Origin: Microbacteriaceae bacterium
Lineage (GTDB): Bacteria; Actinomycetota; Actinomycetes; Actinomycetales; Microbacteriaceae
DNA length: 64,000 nt
Assembly: GCA_947373155.1 (NCBI GenBank)
Contig: CANBWO010000004.1
Coordinates: forward strand, 31,779-95,778
Reading direction: 5' to 3'
Shown here piece after piece: positions 55,012 through 63,029 of this stretch (position 1 is its first letter; each line of letters starts with the position of its first letter). Below the pieces are notes generated by a model. That model saw only the letters and a program-made list of their open reading frames with translations, did not search any database and had not been told where the DNA came from. The position numbers were made by a program, and so were the translations under genes.

Positions 55012-55578
55012 GTGAATTTTCTCGATTCAATTCGATATGGCTTCAAGAGGGCTCTTGATTTCAAGGGCGTGGCAACTCGTGCTGAGTTTTGGTACTTCAC
55101 TGCATTTTCAGCTATTGCCCTAGTGTTAGCCTCTGTCGCCGATACGGCCATAGCGCCTATCTTTGGGGCTCTAAAGGATCCGTTATTTTCGCCCGTGGAG
55201 TTATTCGCAGCCATCGTGTTGGTCTTGCCGCAAGTTGCAGTGTCTGCAAGGCGATTGCATGACAGTGGTAAGACGGCCAAGGTTCTGGTGGCTTGGGTTA
55301 TACCCATCGTTGTCACGGTTTTGGCTGCGGTTCGTTTTGCTCAACTACCAAACCTTGGAGTTTCGGTCGAGTTAGTTGTCCCCACCGACCTACTAGAGCT
55401 GATTCTGGTAGACGCATTCGCAGCGGTTTTGTTGTTGCTCATCTTTACGGTGCTGATGGTTTTGAAGAGTAAGTCTGCTGCAAATGGAAATCGATACGTA
55501 GAAGCCGACTTGCCAATGCCGCAGGTTGATGATTTGCAGTCCGATGGCAAGCCAGGGGTAGTAAATATCGGTCTGTGA
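55012..55578 (+). CDS. DUF805 family membrane protein (copy 1)
   Basis: A 188-residue protein of the DUF805 (YhaH) type with four membrane helices. It begins with NFLDSIRYGFKRALDFKGVATRAEFWYF, matching the family start seen in the second copy at 56155, which fixes the GTG at 55012 (AGGGAG upstream) over the ATG at 54979. RRLHDSGKTAK near residue 80 matches the family RRLHDxGxS motif. Confidence 0.85.
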   Translation: MNFLDSIRYGFKRALDFKGVATRAEFWYFTAFSAIALVLASVADTAIAPIFGALKDPLFSPVELFAAIVLVLPQVAVSARRLHDSGKTAKVLVAWVIPIVVTVLAAVRFAQLPNLGVSVELVVPTDLLELILVDAFAAVLLLLIFTVLMVLKSKSAANGNRYVEADLPMPQVDDLQSDGKPGVVNIGL

Positions 55579-55644
55579 CTGGCATTAAGCCCCGCTTTCG
55601 TCTAGACTCGACAGGTTGCCGTGTATCGGCCGCGGAAAAAGAGA

Positions 55645-55667
55645 GTTTTTAACATCGGGTTAAAAAC
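55645..55667 (+). promoter_or_regulatory. Hairpin in the rpsO leader
   Basis: GTTTTTAAC (55645-55653), loop ATCGG, GTTAAAAAC (55659-55667): a perfect 9-bp stem about 32 bases before the rpsO start. S15 often regulates its own mRNA through leader structure; a role here is inferred. Confidence 0.4.
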
Positions 55668-55699
55668 GCCGCGCAGCTACCTCGAGAGGAACTGAAACT

Positions 55700-55969
55700 A
55701 TGGCACTTGACCCACAGGTGAAGACCAGCATTATTGAAGAGTACGCAACCCACCCAGGTGACACCGGTTCCCCAGAGGTGCAGATTGCTGTTCTAAGCAA
55801 GCGCATCAAGGACCTAACCGAGCACCTAAAGGAGCACAAGCACGACCACCACAGTCGTCGTGGTTTGCTACTTATGGTTGGTCAGCGTCGCCGTCTACTC
55901 GGCTACCTACAGGGCGTAGACATCGCACGTTACCGTGCTTTGATCGAGCGACTAGGACTCCGTCGATAA
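55700..55969 (+). CDS. rpsO: 30S ribosomal protein S15
   Basis: An 89-residue S15, normal length, with the [53 protein letters not shown] core that binds 16S rRNA helix 22. GAGAGGAAC lies upstream of the ATG. The stop codon lies inside the first unit of a 24-bp tandem repeat array. The pnp gene that usually follows rpsO is absent here. Confidence 0.97.
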   Translation: MALDPQVKTSIIEEYATHPGDTGSPEVQIAVLSKRIKDLTEHLKEHKHDHHSRRGLLLMVGQRRRLLGYLQGVDIARYRALIERLGLRR

Positions 55970-56065
55970 GTCGTCTTCGACAACTGTCGATAAGTCGTCT
56001 TCGACAACTGTCGATAAGTCGTCTTCGACTACTGTCGATAAGTCGTCTTCGACAACTGTCGATAA
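55962..56065 (+). repeat. Four 24-bp tandem repeats starting at the rpsO stop codon
   Basis: Units at 55962-55985, 55986-56009, 56010-56033 and 56034-56057, plus a partial fifth (56058-56065). Each begins GTCGATAAGTCG and ends TCTTCGACAACT; the third has GACTACT in place of GACAACT. Each unit contains GTCG-TCTT-CGAC, able to form a small hairpin, and a wider TGTCGA...TCGACA inverted repeat. The rpsO stop TAA is at bases 6-8 of unit one, and every unit keeps an in-frame TAA. Confidence 0.95.
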
Positions 56066-56078
56066 TCTAGTTTTCACC

Positions 56079-56110
56079 GAAAACCCCAAGAGGAAACTCT
56101 TGGGGTTTTC
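56079..56110 (+). terminator. Rho-independent terminator after rpsO and the repeat array
   Basis: A perfect 14-base stem (GAAAACCCCAAGAG, 56079-56092; complement 56097-56110) with a GAAA tetraloop, followed by a T-rich tail (CATTT). The repeats therefore lie in the 3' untranslated region of rpsO. Confidence 0.9.
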
Positions 56111-56154
56111 CATTTAATGCTTTACTTAGGGCAAGAAACCAAAAGGGGAACACC

Positions 56155-56733
56155 GTGAACTTCACTCAAGCCATCAAGAGCGGCTTCAAAAACTACGTTA
56201 ACTTCCGGGGCGTTGCAAGCCGCCCCGAGTATTGGTATTGGGCTCTGTTCACGGTCATTGTTTCCACTATCTTGAACGCCGTTGACAACGCGATTGGCGG
56301 CCCTGCCAGATCGGCATTTGGCGCGTACAACCCAAACACCCAGTTCAACCTATTTGGCGACATTTGGAACCTGGCGACTTTCTTACCGAGCCTCGGACTC
56401 TTTGTGCGCCGCATGCGAGACGCCGGTTACTCGTTGAAACGACTTTGGCTTTACGCAGTTCCTGTCGGCTTAGGTGCAATCGGCCTCATCGCCGCCGCGC
56501 CTGCTGCCATCAGTCAAATGGCGAACTTTGAATCCGGCAACGTCGATTGGGCACCTTTTGTGGTTGCAGGGTTGTTCCTGCTGCTGTCGGGAATTGCAGC
56601 AATCGTTGTGGGTATTTTGTTCATCGTCTGGCTAGCCCAGCCTTCGAAGGCGCAGCCAGCCACCCATCAGAATGCTGACTTGCCTTCATTCATCAACCCG
56701 CCAGGGCACCCAGACTCAAACACTCAGTACTAG
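56155..56733 (+). CDS. DUF805 family membrane protein (copy 2)
   Basis: A 192-residue paralogue of the protein at 55012: NFTQAIKSGFKNYVNFRGVASRPEYWYW at the start, about four membrane helices, and the RRMRDAGYS motif near residue 85. GTG start with AAAAGGGG upstream. Its stop codon overlaps the stop of the convergent gene at 56730. Confidence 0.86.
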   Translation: MNFTQAIKSGFKNYVNFRGVASRPEYWYWALFTVIVSTILNAVDNAIGGPARSAFGAYNPNTQFNLFGDIWNLATFLPSLGLFVRRMRDAGYSLKRLWLYAVPVGLGAIGLIAAAPAAISQMANFESGNVDWAPFVVAGLFLLLSGIAAIVVGILFIVWLAQPSKAQPATHQNADLPSFINPPGHPDSNTQY

Positions 56734-57503
56734 TTTGAGCCGCCTTGAATGCTTGAAGTTGCGCCTGAATCATCAGGTCCTCCTGCTGCAACGGCTCTAA
56801 TACGTGAAGCCGTGTCTGTCGCGAATTGTCGTGCAGCGGGTTCACCTTTTTCAAACCATTCGTAGGCTATAGCTGCCAACATGCCTGGCAAGATATCGTT
56901 GTAATTTGAAACTCTTAGTCCGCTTACCTTCTGCTGATTGCTGACTGCGAAACGCACCCAAGACCCATTTGGCCCCGATTCTGCATTCAGCAGTTTGGAG
57001 AAATTCCACTCTCGACTGTATTTTTCCCCGGTGAAAATCACGCGCTGGTTGGTGAAGGTTGCAGAACCGCTGTCTACCACCTGAAGCACCTCAGGTTTAT
57101 TGTTGATGCTTCCCTGGCTAACGCTGGTGTTGTAGCGCACATTCTTGGTGACCCTAAAGCTAAACCCATTGGTGGTACCCGTGTAGGTTGAACCGTTGCT
57201 TCGGAACTCGTTTAGGTCAACCTGGGCCAGGTGGTAGATCACCACTTCTCCTGGCTTCAAAGCCATCGGTGGATACCAACCAGCGCGTAGGTTCTGTGAA
57301 AGACGCTCAACCCGACTTGCGTGTTTGGAGTGGCCTTCTCGGTCTTTGGCTTTCTTGTCGGACTTGTAATCGCGGTAAGCGTAAACCGCGATCACAATGC
57401 CAAGTGCGATAAAAATCAAAGACATGGGGTTTTGAACAACCCACTGAAATGCCAAAACGGCTAGAACAACAAGAATCAGTAACGCGCAGCCAACGCCCTG
57501 CAT
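56730..57503 (-). CDS. Membrane protein with PH-like C-terminal domain, unknown function
   Basis: A 257-residue protein with two membrane segments near the N-terminus (about 6-24 and 28-46), a charged cytoplasmic region, and a beta-rich domain (about 85-200) whose SGSATFTNQRVIFTGEKYSREWNFSKLL segment resembles bacterial PH-like domains. The ATG at 57503 is chosen because GGGGAG lies five bases upstream; a start at 57548 is less likely. The last 25 residues are Gly/Ser-rich. Confidence 0.7.
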   Translation of the reverse strand: MQGVGCALLILVVLAVLAFQWVVQNPMSLIFIALGIVIAVYAYRDYKSDKKAKDREGHSKHASRVERLSQNLRAGWYPPMALKPGEVVIYHLAQVDLNEFRSNGSTYTGTTNGFSFRVTKNVRYNTSVSQGSINNKPEVLQVVDSGSATFTNQRVIFTGEKYSREWNFSKLLNAESGPNGSWVRFAVSNQQKVSGLRVSNYNDILPGMLAAIAYEWFEKGEPAARQFATDTASRIRAVAAGGPDDSGATSSIQGGSN

Positions 57504-57578
57504 TTTTACTCCCCAAGATTGCTTACAGACAGATATCCTGCCTTGCAATCGAGGCTAAACGCCACCTCAGACAATTAA

Positions 57579-57629
57579 GTGGCCCCACCGGGCTTCGCCG
57601 TTTGGTGGGTTGCGTGAACTTCGTTCACG
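57579..57629 (-). promoter_or_regulatory. Double-hairpin trailer of tRNA-Arg with a copy of the tRNA 3' end
   Basis: Downstream of the tRNA (on its strand) lie CGTGAAC-GAA-GTTCACG (57613-57629) and a second stem CCCACC...GGTGGG (57584-57609) enclosing GGC-TTC-GCC. The 14 bases GTGGCCCCACCGGG at 57579-57592 exactly repeat the tRNA 3' end at 57634-57647. This may act as a processing signal or terminator, or be a remnant of an integration event. Confidence 0.5.
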
Positions 57630-57634
57630 AACCG

Positions 57635-57706
57635 TGGCCCCACCGGGAATCGAACCCGGGCGCACGGTTTAGGAAACCGCCGCTCTATCCGCTGAGCTAT
57701 GGAGCC
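57635..57706 (-). tRNA. tRNA-Arg (anticodon CCT)
   Basis: A 72-base cloverleaf on the minus strand. Acceptor stem GGCTCCA/TGGGGCC with one G-T pair, D arm GCTC...GAGC, anticodon stem GCGGT/ACCGT enclosing TTCCTAA (anticodon CCT, reads AGG), T arm CCGGG-TTCGATT-CCCGG. No encoded CCA: the bases following the acceptor are A (discriminator) then C. Confidence 0.95.
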
Positions 57707-57820
57707 GAAGCCTAAATTCTATTCGCCTCAGCCGTCTTCTGATACCGCTTGGCTTTGGTCGCCATAAACACCTGTCTTGCCTACCCAGCGCAAGGGGGCT
57801 TGAAAGTTAGTCTTAACCAC

Positions 57821-60800
57821 GTGAACGACAACGCTATCCCAGCAGTGCCAAACCGTCAGGCTTGGGACGCATGGCGTACCCAGATCCAAGCCATTGGAGT
57901 CACCAACCCGCTTCTAAACTACGAGCTTGATGGCTTTAGTCAGATCGACTTGGAACGCGCTCACCCAGGTGGCTTCGCACAGTTCATCGGTGCCGGCAAC
58001 GGCATGCTTTTCAACCTGGTTCGCGACCCATTGGCCTATTCGCGGGCGCTGAGCGCCGCAAAGCGCATCGATGCAAAGACGCACCAACTTTCAGAGCAAT
58101 TTGGCGTTGAATCCTGCTTCATGGTGGGCGGTTTGGTTTCGCTAGAGGCCGATGGTTTCGACCTGAAAATGCCGATTCTCATGTGGCCGGTGCAGCTGAT
58201 TCGCAAGGCAGATGACTACGAGATTCGCATTGCCGGTGCCGCCAAGGTGAACCCTGCATTGGCCACCAGTCTGGAAATTTGCTACGGGGTCAAGTTCAAT
58301 CCGCAGGATTTACTCAACCTGCTTGGCACTCAGGGCGACCTGGTTCCCATTGCTGTGATGGACTACCTGAGCACATTGGTTGGCGCGCTGGGCAGCCTCG
58401 ATCTCAAGCGCATTCTTGCGGTGGGAAACTTCACTACTGTGCCAACGGAGATGCTGGCAGATATCACGAGCATCGATGTTCCATTGCTCAATCGAATCGC
58501 CGATGGAGATCAGGGAGCCGAACTGAGCCCGCTGGCTCCGCACGCGATTCTGACTATCGCCGAAGCCGACGAAACTCAGAAGCGAGTTGTGGCACGTGCA
58601 CTTGACGGCCAAAGTTTCGCCGTTGAAACTTTGCCTGGCTGTGGCTATACCCAAACCGTGGTTAATCTTTTGGCCAATCTGGCTTTTGACAACCGCAAGG
58701 TCTTGGTTTTATCTCCTAGGCGCCAGACCATGGATGAAATTGCTAGCCGTCTTGCAGCCTTGGGTCTTAACGGTTTACTCACTAGAAGCCACGAGGCTTG
58801 GCTTGATGTGATTGGCGCTATCAGCCGCCACGAAAAATCTGTGGAGCCCGCCGAAGGGCGAGTGGCCGCAGAACTTCGTTCGGTTACCTCGCAGATAGAG
58901 GATTACTTCTCTGGTTTGGATTCCAAAGATGCAGTGCTAGATGTTTCGGTTTTCGAGGTATTGTCCAAGCTGGCAGAGCTATCGGCAATGCCACACGCTC
59001 CGGTGACGAACGCCCGAGTTGAACGGGCTCAGTTGCTGGCCAAGCCAGATCGCCAGGCTGCCCTAGGACTCTTGCTTCAAGCCGAAGAACTTGGGGAGTT
59101 CAAGTTCGGTCCTCAGGATTCCGCCTGGTACCAGGCTCGATTCGAGTCGACCAGCGCGGTTGATCAGGCAATCGCAACGGCCAAGCGGTTGCGCGATGAA
59201 ACCTATCCGCAGTTGGCAAACAAGCTCACCGGATTCATCGCTGCGGTGCAATTCAAGCCAGCCAATTCGGTTGCCGAATTTGGAACCTACCTAAAACTGT
59301 TCGCTGGAATCCGCGAGAGCCTAGACAGGTTTGTGCCCGGCGTATTTGATCGTTCGCTCGGCGATGTGATTATCGCCACCGCTGACCGCAAAGTGAAGAG
59401 CGAAATGAGTGGCGGCACACGTCGCAAACTCAAGAAGCTTGCAAAAGAATTTGTTCGCCCTGGAATGCACGTTTCCGACATGAATGCCTCTCTGCGGGCG
59501 ATTGAGGAACAGCGCGAAACCTGGATGCGGCTGAGCTTGAGCCTAAAGCCGCCCACGGTTCCGGCCGGCATCAATGATGCTCTGGTCACCTATCAGGCCC
59601 TAGTCGCAGACCTAGATAGCCTGCAACTGCACCTGGACCCGACCAGCGATGCTCCGAACTTGGTGGATATGGATTTGTCCACGCTAACCGCAAAGTTGAA
59701 CTCCCTGGTGCAAGACACCGGCGCCTTGGCGAACTTGGCAGAACGATCCATGGTTGCCAACCAACTGCGGCAAATAGGCCTTGAGGGATTGATGCGAGAC
59801 CTGGCAAGGCTGCATGTCAAGCGGGAGCACATCGCTGTTGAGCTTGACCTTGCATGGTGGCAAAGCACCCTTGAGTACCTGGTTGAAAAGCAACCGGGAC
59901 TACTCACGGTGAAGCCAAAAGACCTAGAGCAGACTGAGCAAAAATTCCGTGACCTGCACTCGGCCCAGCTTTCTCAGAACCGAGACTCAATCGTGTCGAA
60001 GCTCGCTACCGACTGGAAGCAGGGTCTAGCGGGATTCCCAGATCAGGCCATTCGCCTGAAGAACCAGTTGAAGACCGGGTCGGCAACCATTCCTCAGCTT
60101 GTGAAAGCCAGCCCGCATTTACTGACTGCGTTTGCGCCTATCTTGGCCATGAGCCCGTACGAAGTAGCTGCCAATCTGCCCGACGGGCAGTTCGATGTGG
60201 TGATCCTGCTTGATTCAGCCGGCACTTCCGTGGCCGAGAACCTTTCCGGCCTAAAGCGAGCCAATCAGGTTGTTGCTTTTGGTGACAACATGATTGCCTA
60301 TCCCACCGGTTTCGAAGTTGAAGCCAGACCGATTCCAATCGGACGCGAAGTGGCTGTTGGAAGCGCCCTCACCGCAGTAGCGGACGCCTTTGGCACCGAG
60401 GTGTTGAAAACCAACTATCGACCTCACGGGCAGCTCCTGGGAGCTTTCATAAACAGTGAGTTTTACCAAAATAGAATCCACTTCGAGCCAACCATCGATG
60501 ATTACTTTGATAGAAACCACCTCAGCGTGGATTACATCAAGGATGGAAACCGGGCTTCAAGTAACATCGATGGCGCCTGCGAAAGCCTGGACGCGGAACT
60601 TGAAAAAGCGGTTGCCCTGATTTTCAATCACGCGGCCATGCAACCGGAAGAGTCATTACTGGTTGCCACTGCCAGCCAAGTTCATGCTGACCGCCTGCAG
60701 AATGCTGTGAGGATGGGTTTGCAGCAGCGAACTGATTTGGACGCGTTCTTCACCTCGCACGGTAGCGAGAAATTCGAAGTCGCCACCATCAGCTCTCTGG

Positions 60801-61492
60801 CTCATCGCAGTGCAGACCACATAATCTTTAGCGTTGGATTTGGCAAGACTCCCAAGGGGGCAACGCTGTCCAACCTGGGTGACCTATCGGGCAGCGATGG
60901 CCGCCGAGCCATTGTGAACCTTTTGGTGAGTGCCAGAAAGCGTTTGACCGTGGTCACTTGCTTTACAGACGCCGACATCGCCGACGTAGGTGTTGGGGGA
61001 GTGCCTCACCTTTGCAAACTTTTGAGCAACAGCGCGCGGGTAGAAGTGGCCGCTGGGCTGCCTGAAAGTGATTTGAACGACCCGATGCTGCAGGATTTGG
61101 CCTTGCGTCTACGAAAACTAGGTGTGACTGTTCGGGTTGCTTTTGGTGAGCACCTTAGCTTGGTGGCCAGCTTTGGAAATCGCGCGATCGCGTTGATTCC
61201 GGACTGGCAGATAAATACCAAAAATCTGGATCACGAACTTTGGCTCAGAACTAATTTGTTGCGCGAACTCGGCTGGACTCAGCAGCGAGTCTTCGCTTTT
61301 GAACTCTTTAGCAATCCCGAAAAATACGCACGCGATCTAGCCGAAGCGCTTGGCATTTCTGTGTATGCCAAACCGCAAATGCTTTTCGAAGATGAAGTTC
61401 CTTTTAAGGACTCCGATGCCGCTTGGGGCGATAACCCCGGCCTGACCAACGATCAAAGGCTAAAGGCAGACAAACCGCCACATTGGGGTTAG
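57821..61492 (+). CDS. Large SF1-helicase-like protein with degenerate ATPase motifs
   Basis: A protein of about 1223 residues with the layout of large SF1 DNA/RNA helicases (AAA_11/12 and DUF4011-like). The Walker A site reads LPGCGYTQT (58631-58657, about residues 271-279), with Tyr in place of the essential Lys. Motif II reads VILLDSAG (about 794-801), not DEAS/DEAG. Later segments still match helicase motifs: VVAFGD, LKTNYRPHGQLLGAFINSEFY, VATISSLAHRSADHIIFS, and a C-terminal LLRELGWTQQRVFAFELFSNPE region like that of DUF3320/VSR-type endings. It probably no longer hydrolyses ATP. GTG 57821 is preferred; TTGs at 57749 and 57800 are alternatives, none with a good ribosome-binding site. Confidence 0.7.
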   Translation: MNDNAIPAVPNRQAWDAWRTQIQAIGVTNPLLNYELDGFSQIDLERAHPGGFAQFIGAGNGMLFNLVRDPLAYSRALSAAKRIDAKTHQLSEQFGVESCFMVGGLVSLEADGFDLKMPILMWPVQLIRKADDYEIRIAGAAKVNPALATSLEICYGVKFNPQDLLNLLGTQGDLVPIAVMDYLSTLVGALGSLDLKRILAVGNFTTVPTEMLADITSIDVPLLNRIADGDQGAELSPLAPHAILTIAEADETQKRVVARALDGQSFAVETLPGCGYTQTVVNLLANLAFDNRKVLVLSPRRQTMDEIASRLAALGLNGLLTRSHEAWLDVIGAISRHEKSVEPAEGRVAAELRSVTSQIEDYFSGLDSKDAVLDVSVFEVLSKLAELSAMPHAPVTNARVERAQLLAKPDRQAALGLLLQAEELGEFKFGPQDSAWYQARFESTSAVDQAIATAKRLRDETYPQLANKLTGFIAAVQFKPANSVAEFGTYLKLFAGIRESLDRFVPGVFDRSLGDVIIATADRKVKSEMSGGTRRKLKKLAKEFVRPGMHVSDMNASLRAIEEQRETWMRLSLSLKPPTVPAGINDALVTYQALVADLDSLQLHLDPTSDAPNLVDMDLSTLTAKLNSLVQDTGALANLAERSMVANQLRQIGLEGLMRDLARLHVKREHIAVELDLAWWQSTLEYLVEKQPGLLTVKPKDLEQTEQKFRDLHSAQLSQNRDSIVSKLATDWKQGLAGFPDQAIRLKNQLKTGSATIPQLVKASPHLLTAFAPILAMSPYEVAANLPDGQFDVVILLDSAGTSVAENLSGLKRANQVVAFGDNMIAYPTGFEVEARPIPIGREVAVGSALTAVADAFGTEVLKTNYRPHGQLLGAFINSEFYQNRIHFEPTIDDYFDRNHLSVDYIKDGNRASSNIDGACESLDAELEKAVALIFNHAAMQPEESLLVATASQVHADRLQNAVRMGLQQRTDLDAFFTSHGSEKFEVATISSLAHRSADHIIFSVGFGKTPKGATLSNLGDLSGSDGRRAIVNLLVSARKRLTVVTCFTDADIADVGVGGVPHLCKLLSNSARVEVAAGLPESDLNDPMLQDLALRLRKLGVTVRVAFGEHLSLVASFGNRAIALIPDWQINTKNLDHELWLRTNLLRELGWTQQRVFAFELFSNPEKYARDLAEALGISVYAKPQMLFEDEVPFKDSDAAWGDNPGLTNDQRLKADKPPHWG

Positions 61493-61707
61493 TCGGCTTT
61501 AGGTGCGGTTGCGGGGCTGGATCCGGCCGAAGCAGCTGAATCAGTTCGGTAAAAACCCGAACCCTTAAAAGTAACTCCAACGGAACCGTAAACCTTCACC
61601 AAATCACCGTTGCACTCTGGGCACTTGGTGAGGGCGGCGTCTTGAATCGACTGCAGTGCATCGAAAGCATGATCGCACTGCTTGCACTTGTAGGAATAGG
61701 TAGGCAA
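61489..61707 (-). CDS. FmdB-type zinc-ribbon protein
   Basis: A 72-residue protein: MPTYSYKCKQCDHAFDALQSIQDAALTKCPECNGDLVKVYGSVGVTFKGSGFYRTD, with two CxxC pairs (Cys8/Cys11 and Cys29/Cys32) binding zinc. Function of the family is poorly known. Its stop overlaps the stop of the convergent helicase-like gene by four bases. Confidence 0.9.
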   Translation of the reverse strand: MPTYSYKCKQCDHAFDALQSIQDAALTKCPECNGDLVKVYGSVGVTFKGSGFYRTDSAASAGSSPATAPKAD

Positions 61708-61754
61708 CTGAACTCCAATTTGAGGCCGAACCTAGATTTTACCAGCCAAGGCAA

Positions 61755-62330
61755 TCAGCTGGATTCCCCTACCTCGATGGTGCGAATCGGTGTGACTACA
61801 AAGTTCACGGGCTGATCATGATTTTCCACTGGCAAATCCGCAAGCACCTCTGGTTCGTAAACCACGGCGGCTATCGGTGCCGTGATTCCCGATTCGGCAA
61901 GCGCAATGTCGTAAAAGCCTTTACCCTTGCCAAGCCGGTTGCCGTTACGGTCAACCGCGGTCGCCGGAATCAAAATCAAATCGGCTTCCAAAAGATTCGC
62001 GGCCTGTCCTACCGGTTCATCAAAGCCAAAAATACCGGGCGCACTCAAGCCTGAGTAGTGCACCCAGTGCAGTCGTCCATCGGGGTTGCTAACCGGCATG
62101 ATCAGGTCTAAACCATGTCCTGAAGCGCCGGAGACAAACCCAGAAATGTTTGGCTCGGTTCCGAAAGGCAAATAAGCAGCGATGATTTTTGCATCTAGCG
62201 ACTTGGCCAAATCGAACAGTTGTTTTGCAAGCCCGGCCGGGTGATTCGGGTCTTTGGCCAACAAAGCTCGCGCCGAAGTGAGCTGGGCGCGCAGGATTTT
62301 TTTGGCATTCTGCGAATCATTTGATGTCAT
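61755..62330 (-). CDS. 5-formyltetrahydrofolate cyclo-ligase
   Basis: A 191-residue enzyme converting 5-formyl-THF to 5,10-methenyl-THF with ATP. YLPFGTEPNISGF near residues 51-63 and the GNRLGKGKGFYDIAL motif (about 130-144) are the family signatures. The ATG at 62330 is used; a start at 62375 would overlap the divergent acetyltransferase. Its start lies only 18 bases from that gene's start, pointing to leaderless or overlapping divergent promoters. Confidence 0.9.
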   Translation of the reverse strand: MTSNDSQNAKKILRAQLTSARALLAKDPNHPAGLAKQLFDLAKSLDAKIIAAYLPFGTEPNISGFVSGASGHGLDLIMPVSNPDGRLHWVHYSGLSAPGIFGFDEPVGQAANLLEADLILIPATAVDRNGNRLGKGKGFYDIALAESGITAPIAAVVYEPEVLADLPVENHDQPVNFVVTPIRTIEVGESS

Positions 62331-62348
62331 ACCGCTAATTTTGACACC

Positions 62349-62963
62349 ATGGCTATGTCTTTCGCGCTCACTCACAACGATGTGAAGCTCCGTTTAGTGA
62401 GAATGAAAGACGTTAAGTCACTAGAAAGTGCACTTTTAGCCAACCGAGCCTGGCTGAGGCCTTGGGAAGCCACCAATCCATACGCTCCGAATGCCTTTGA
62501 CGTGCGTGGCATGGTGCGTTCACTATTGCGTTCGGCCGATGACCAATCCGGTATGCCCTTCGTGATCGAATACCAAGGCAGGGTAGTTGGCCAGCTAAAC
62601 GTTGCAAACATTTTGCATGGTTCCGTTAGCAGTTGTGTGCTTGGATACTGGGTCACGGCCGATGTTGCAGGTAAAGGCGTCACTCCAACATCGGTGGCAT
62701 TAGTTAGCGACTATTTGTTTAAGGTTTTAGGTTTACACCGAATCGAAATCGATATCCGGCCAGAGAACGAACCAAGTTTGCGGGTAGTGCAGAAGCTTGG
62801 ATTTAGATACGAGGGCCTGAAGCAGCGCTACATCCACATCAATGGTGCTTGGCGCGACCACTATGTCTTTGCGCTCACTCACGAAGAGGTCCCCAACGGC
62901 ATTTTGAACCGCTGGGTGCGAGGTGAAGTGCCTTCCTTGACCTATCCAAAACTGGCCGATTAG
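62349..62963 (+). CDS. GNAT acetyltransferase, RimJ/RimL type
   Basis: A 204-residue N-acetyltransferase of the ribosomal-protein/RimJ group: LRLVRMKDVKSLESALLANRAWLRPWE at the start, GYWVTADVAGKGVTPTSVALVSDYLF (acetyl-CoA site, about residues 97-122) and the RPENEPSLRVVQKLGFRYEG motif. The tail RWVRGEVPSLTYPKLAD is typical of actinobacterial members. A -10-like TAATTT (62336-62341) ends seven bases before the ATG. Confidence 0.9.
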   Translation: MAMSFALTHNDVKLRLVRMKDVKSLESALLANRAWLRPWEATNPYAPNAFDVRGMVRSLLRSADDQSGMPFVIEYQGRVVGQLNVANILHGSVSSCVLGYWVTADVAGKGVTPTSVALVSDYLFKVLGLHRIEIDIRPENEPSLRVVQKLGFRYEGLKQRYIHINGAWRDHYVFALTHEEVPNGILNRWVRGEVPSLTYPKLAD

Positions 62964-63029
62964 AAAAAGATTTTTAAACACGCCGAATTAAATAATTAAT
63001 TCCAATTGATTGCCTCATATCCTCAACAT

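Noticed and set aside
55962..56065. CRISPR array
   Set aside because: The 24-bp units are contiguous with no spacers, and no cas genes are near; it is a simple tandem repeat.
57579..57647. Active integrative element at tRNA-Arg
   Set aside because: Only 41 bases separate the two 14-base repeats and no integrase is in the window; recorded only as a possible scar.
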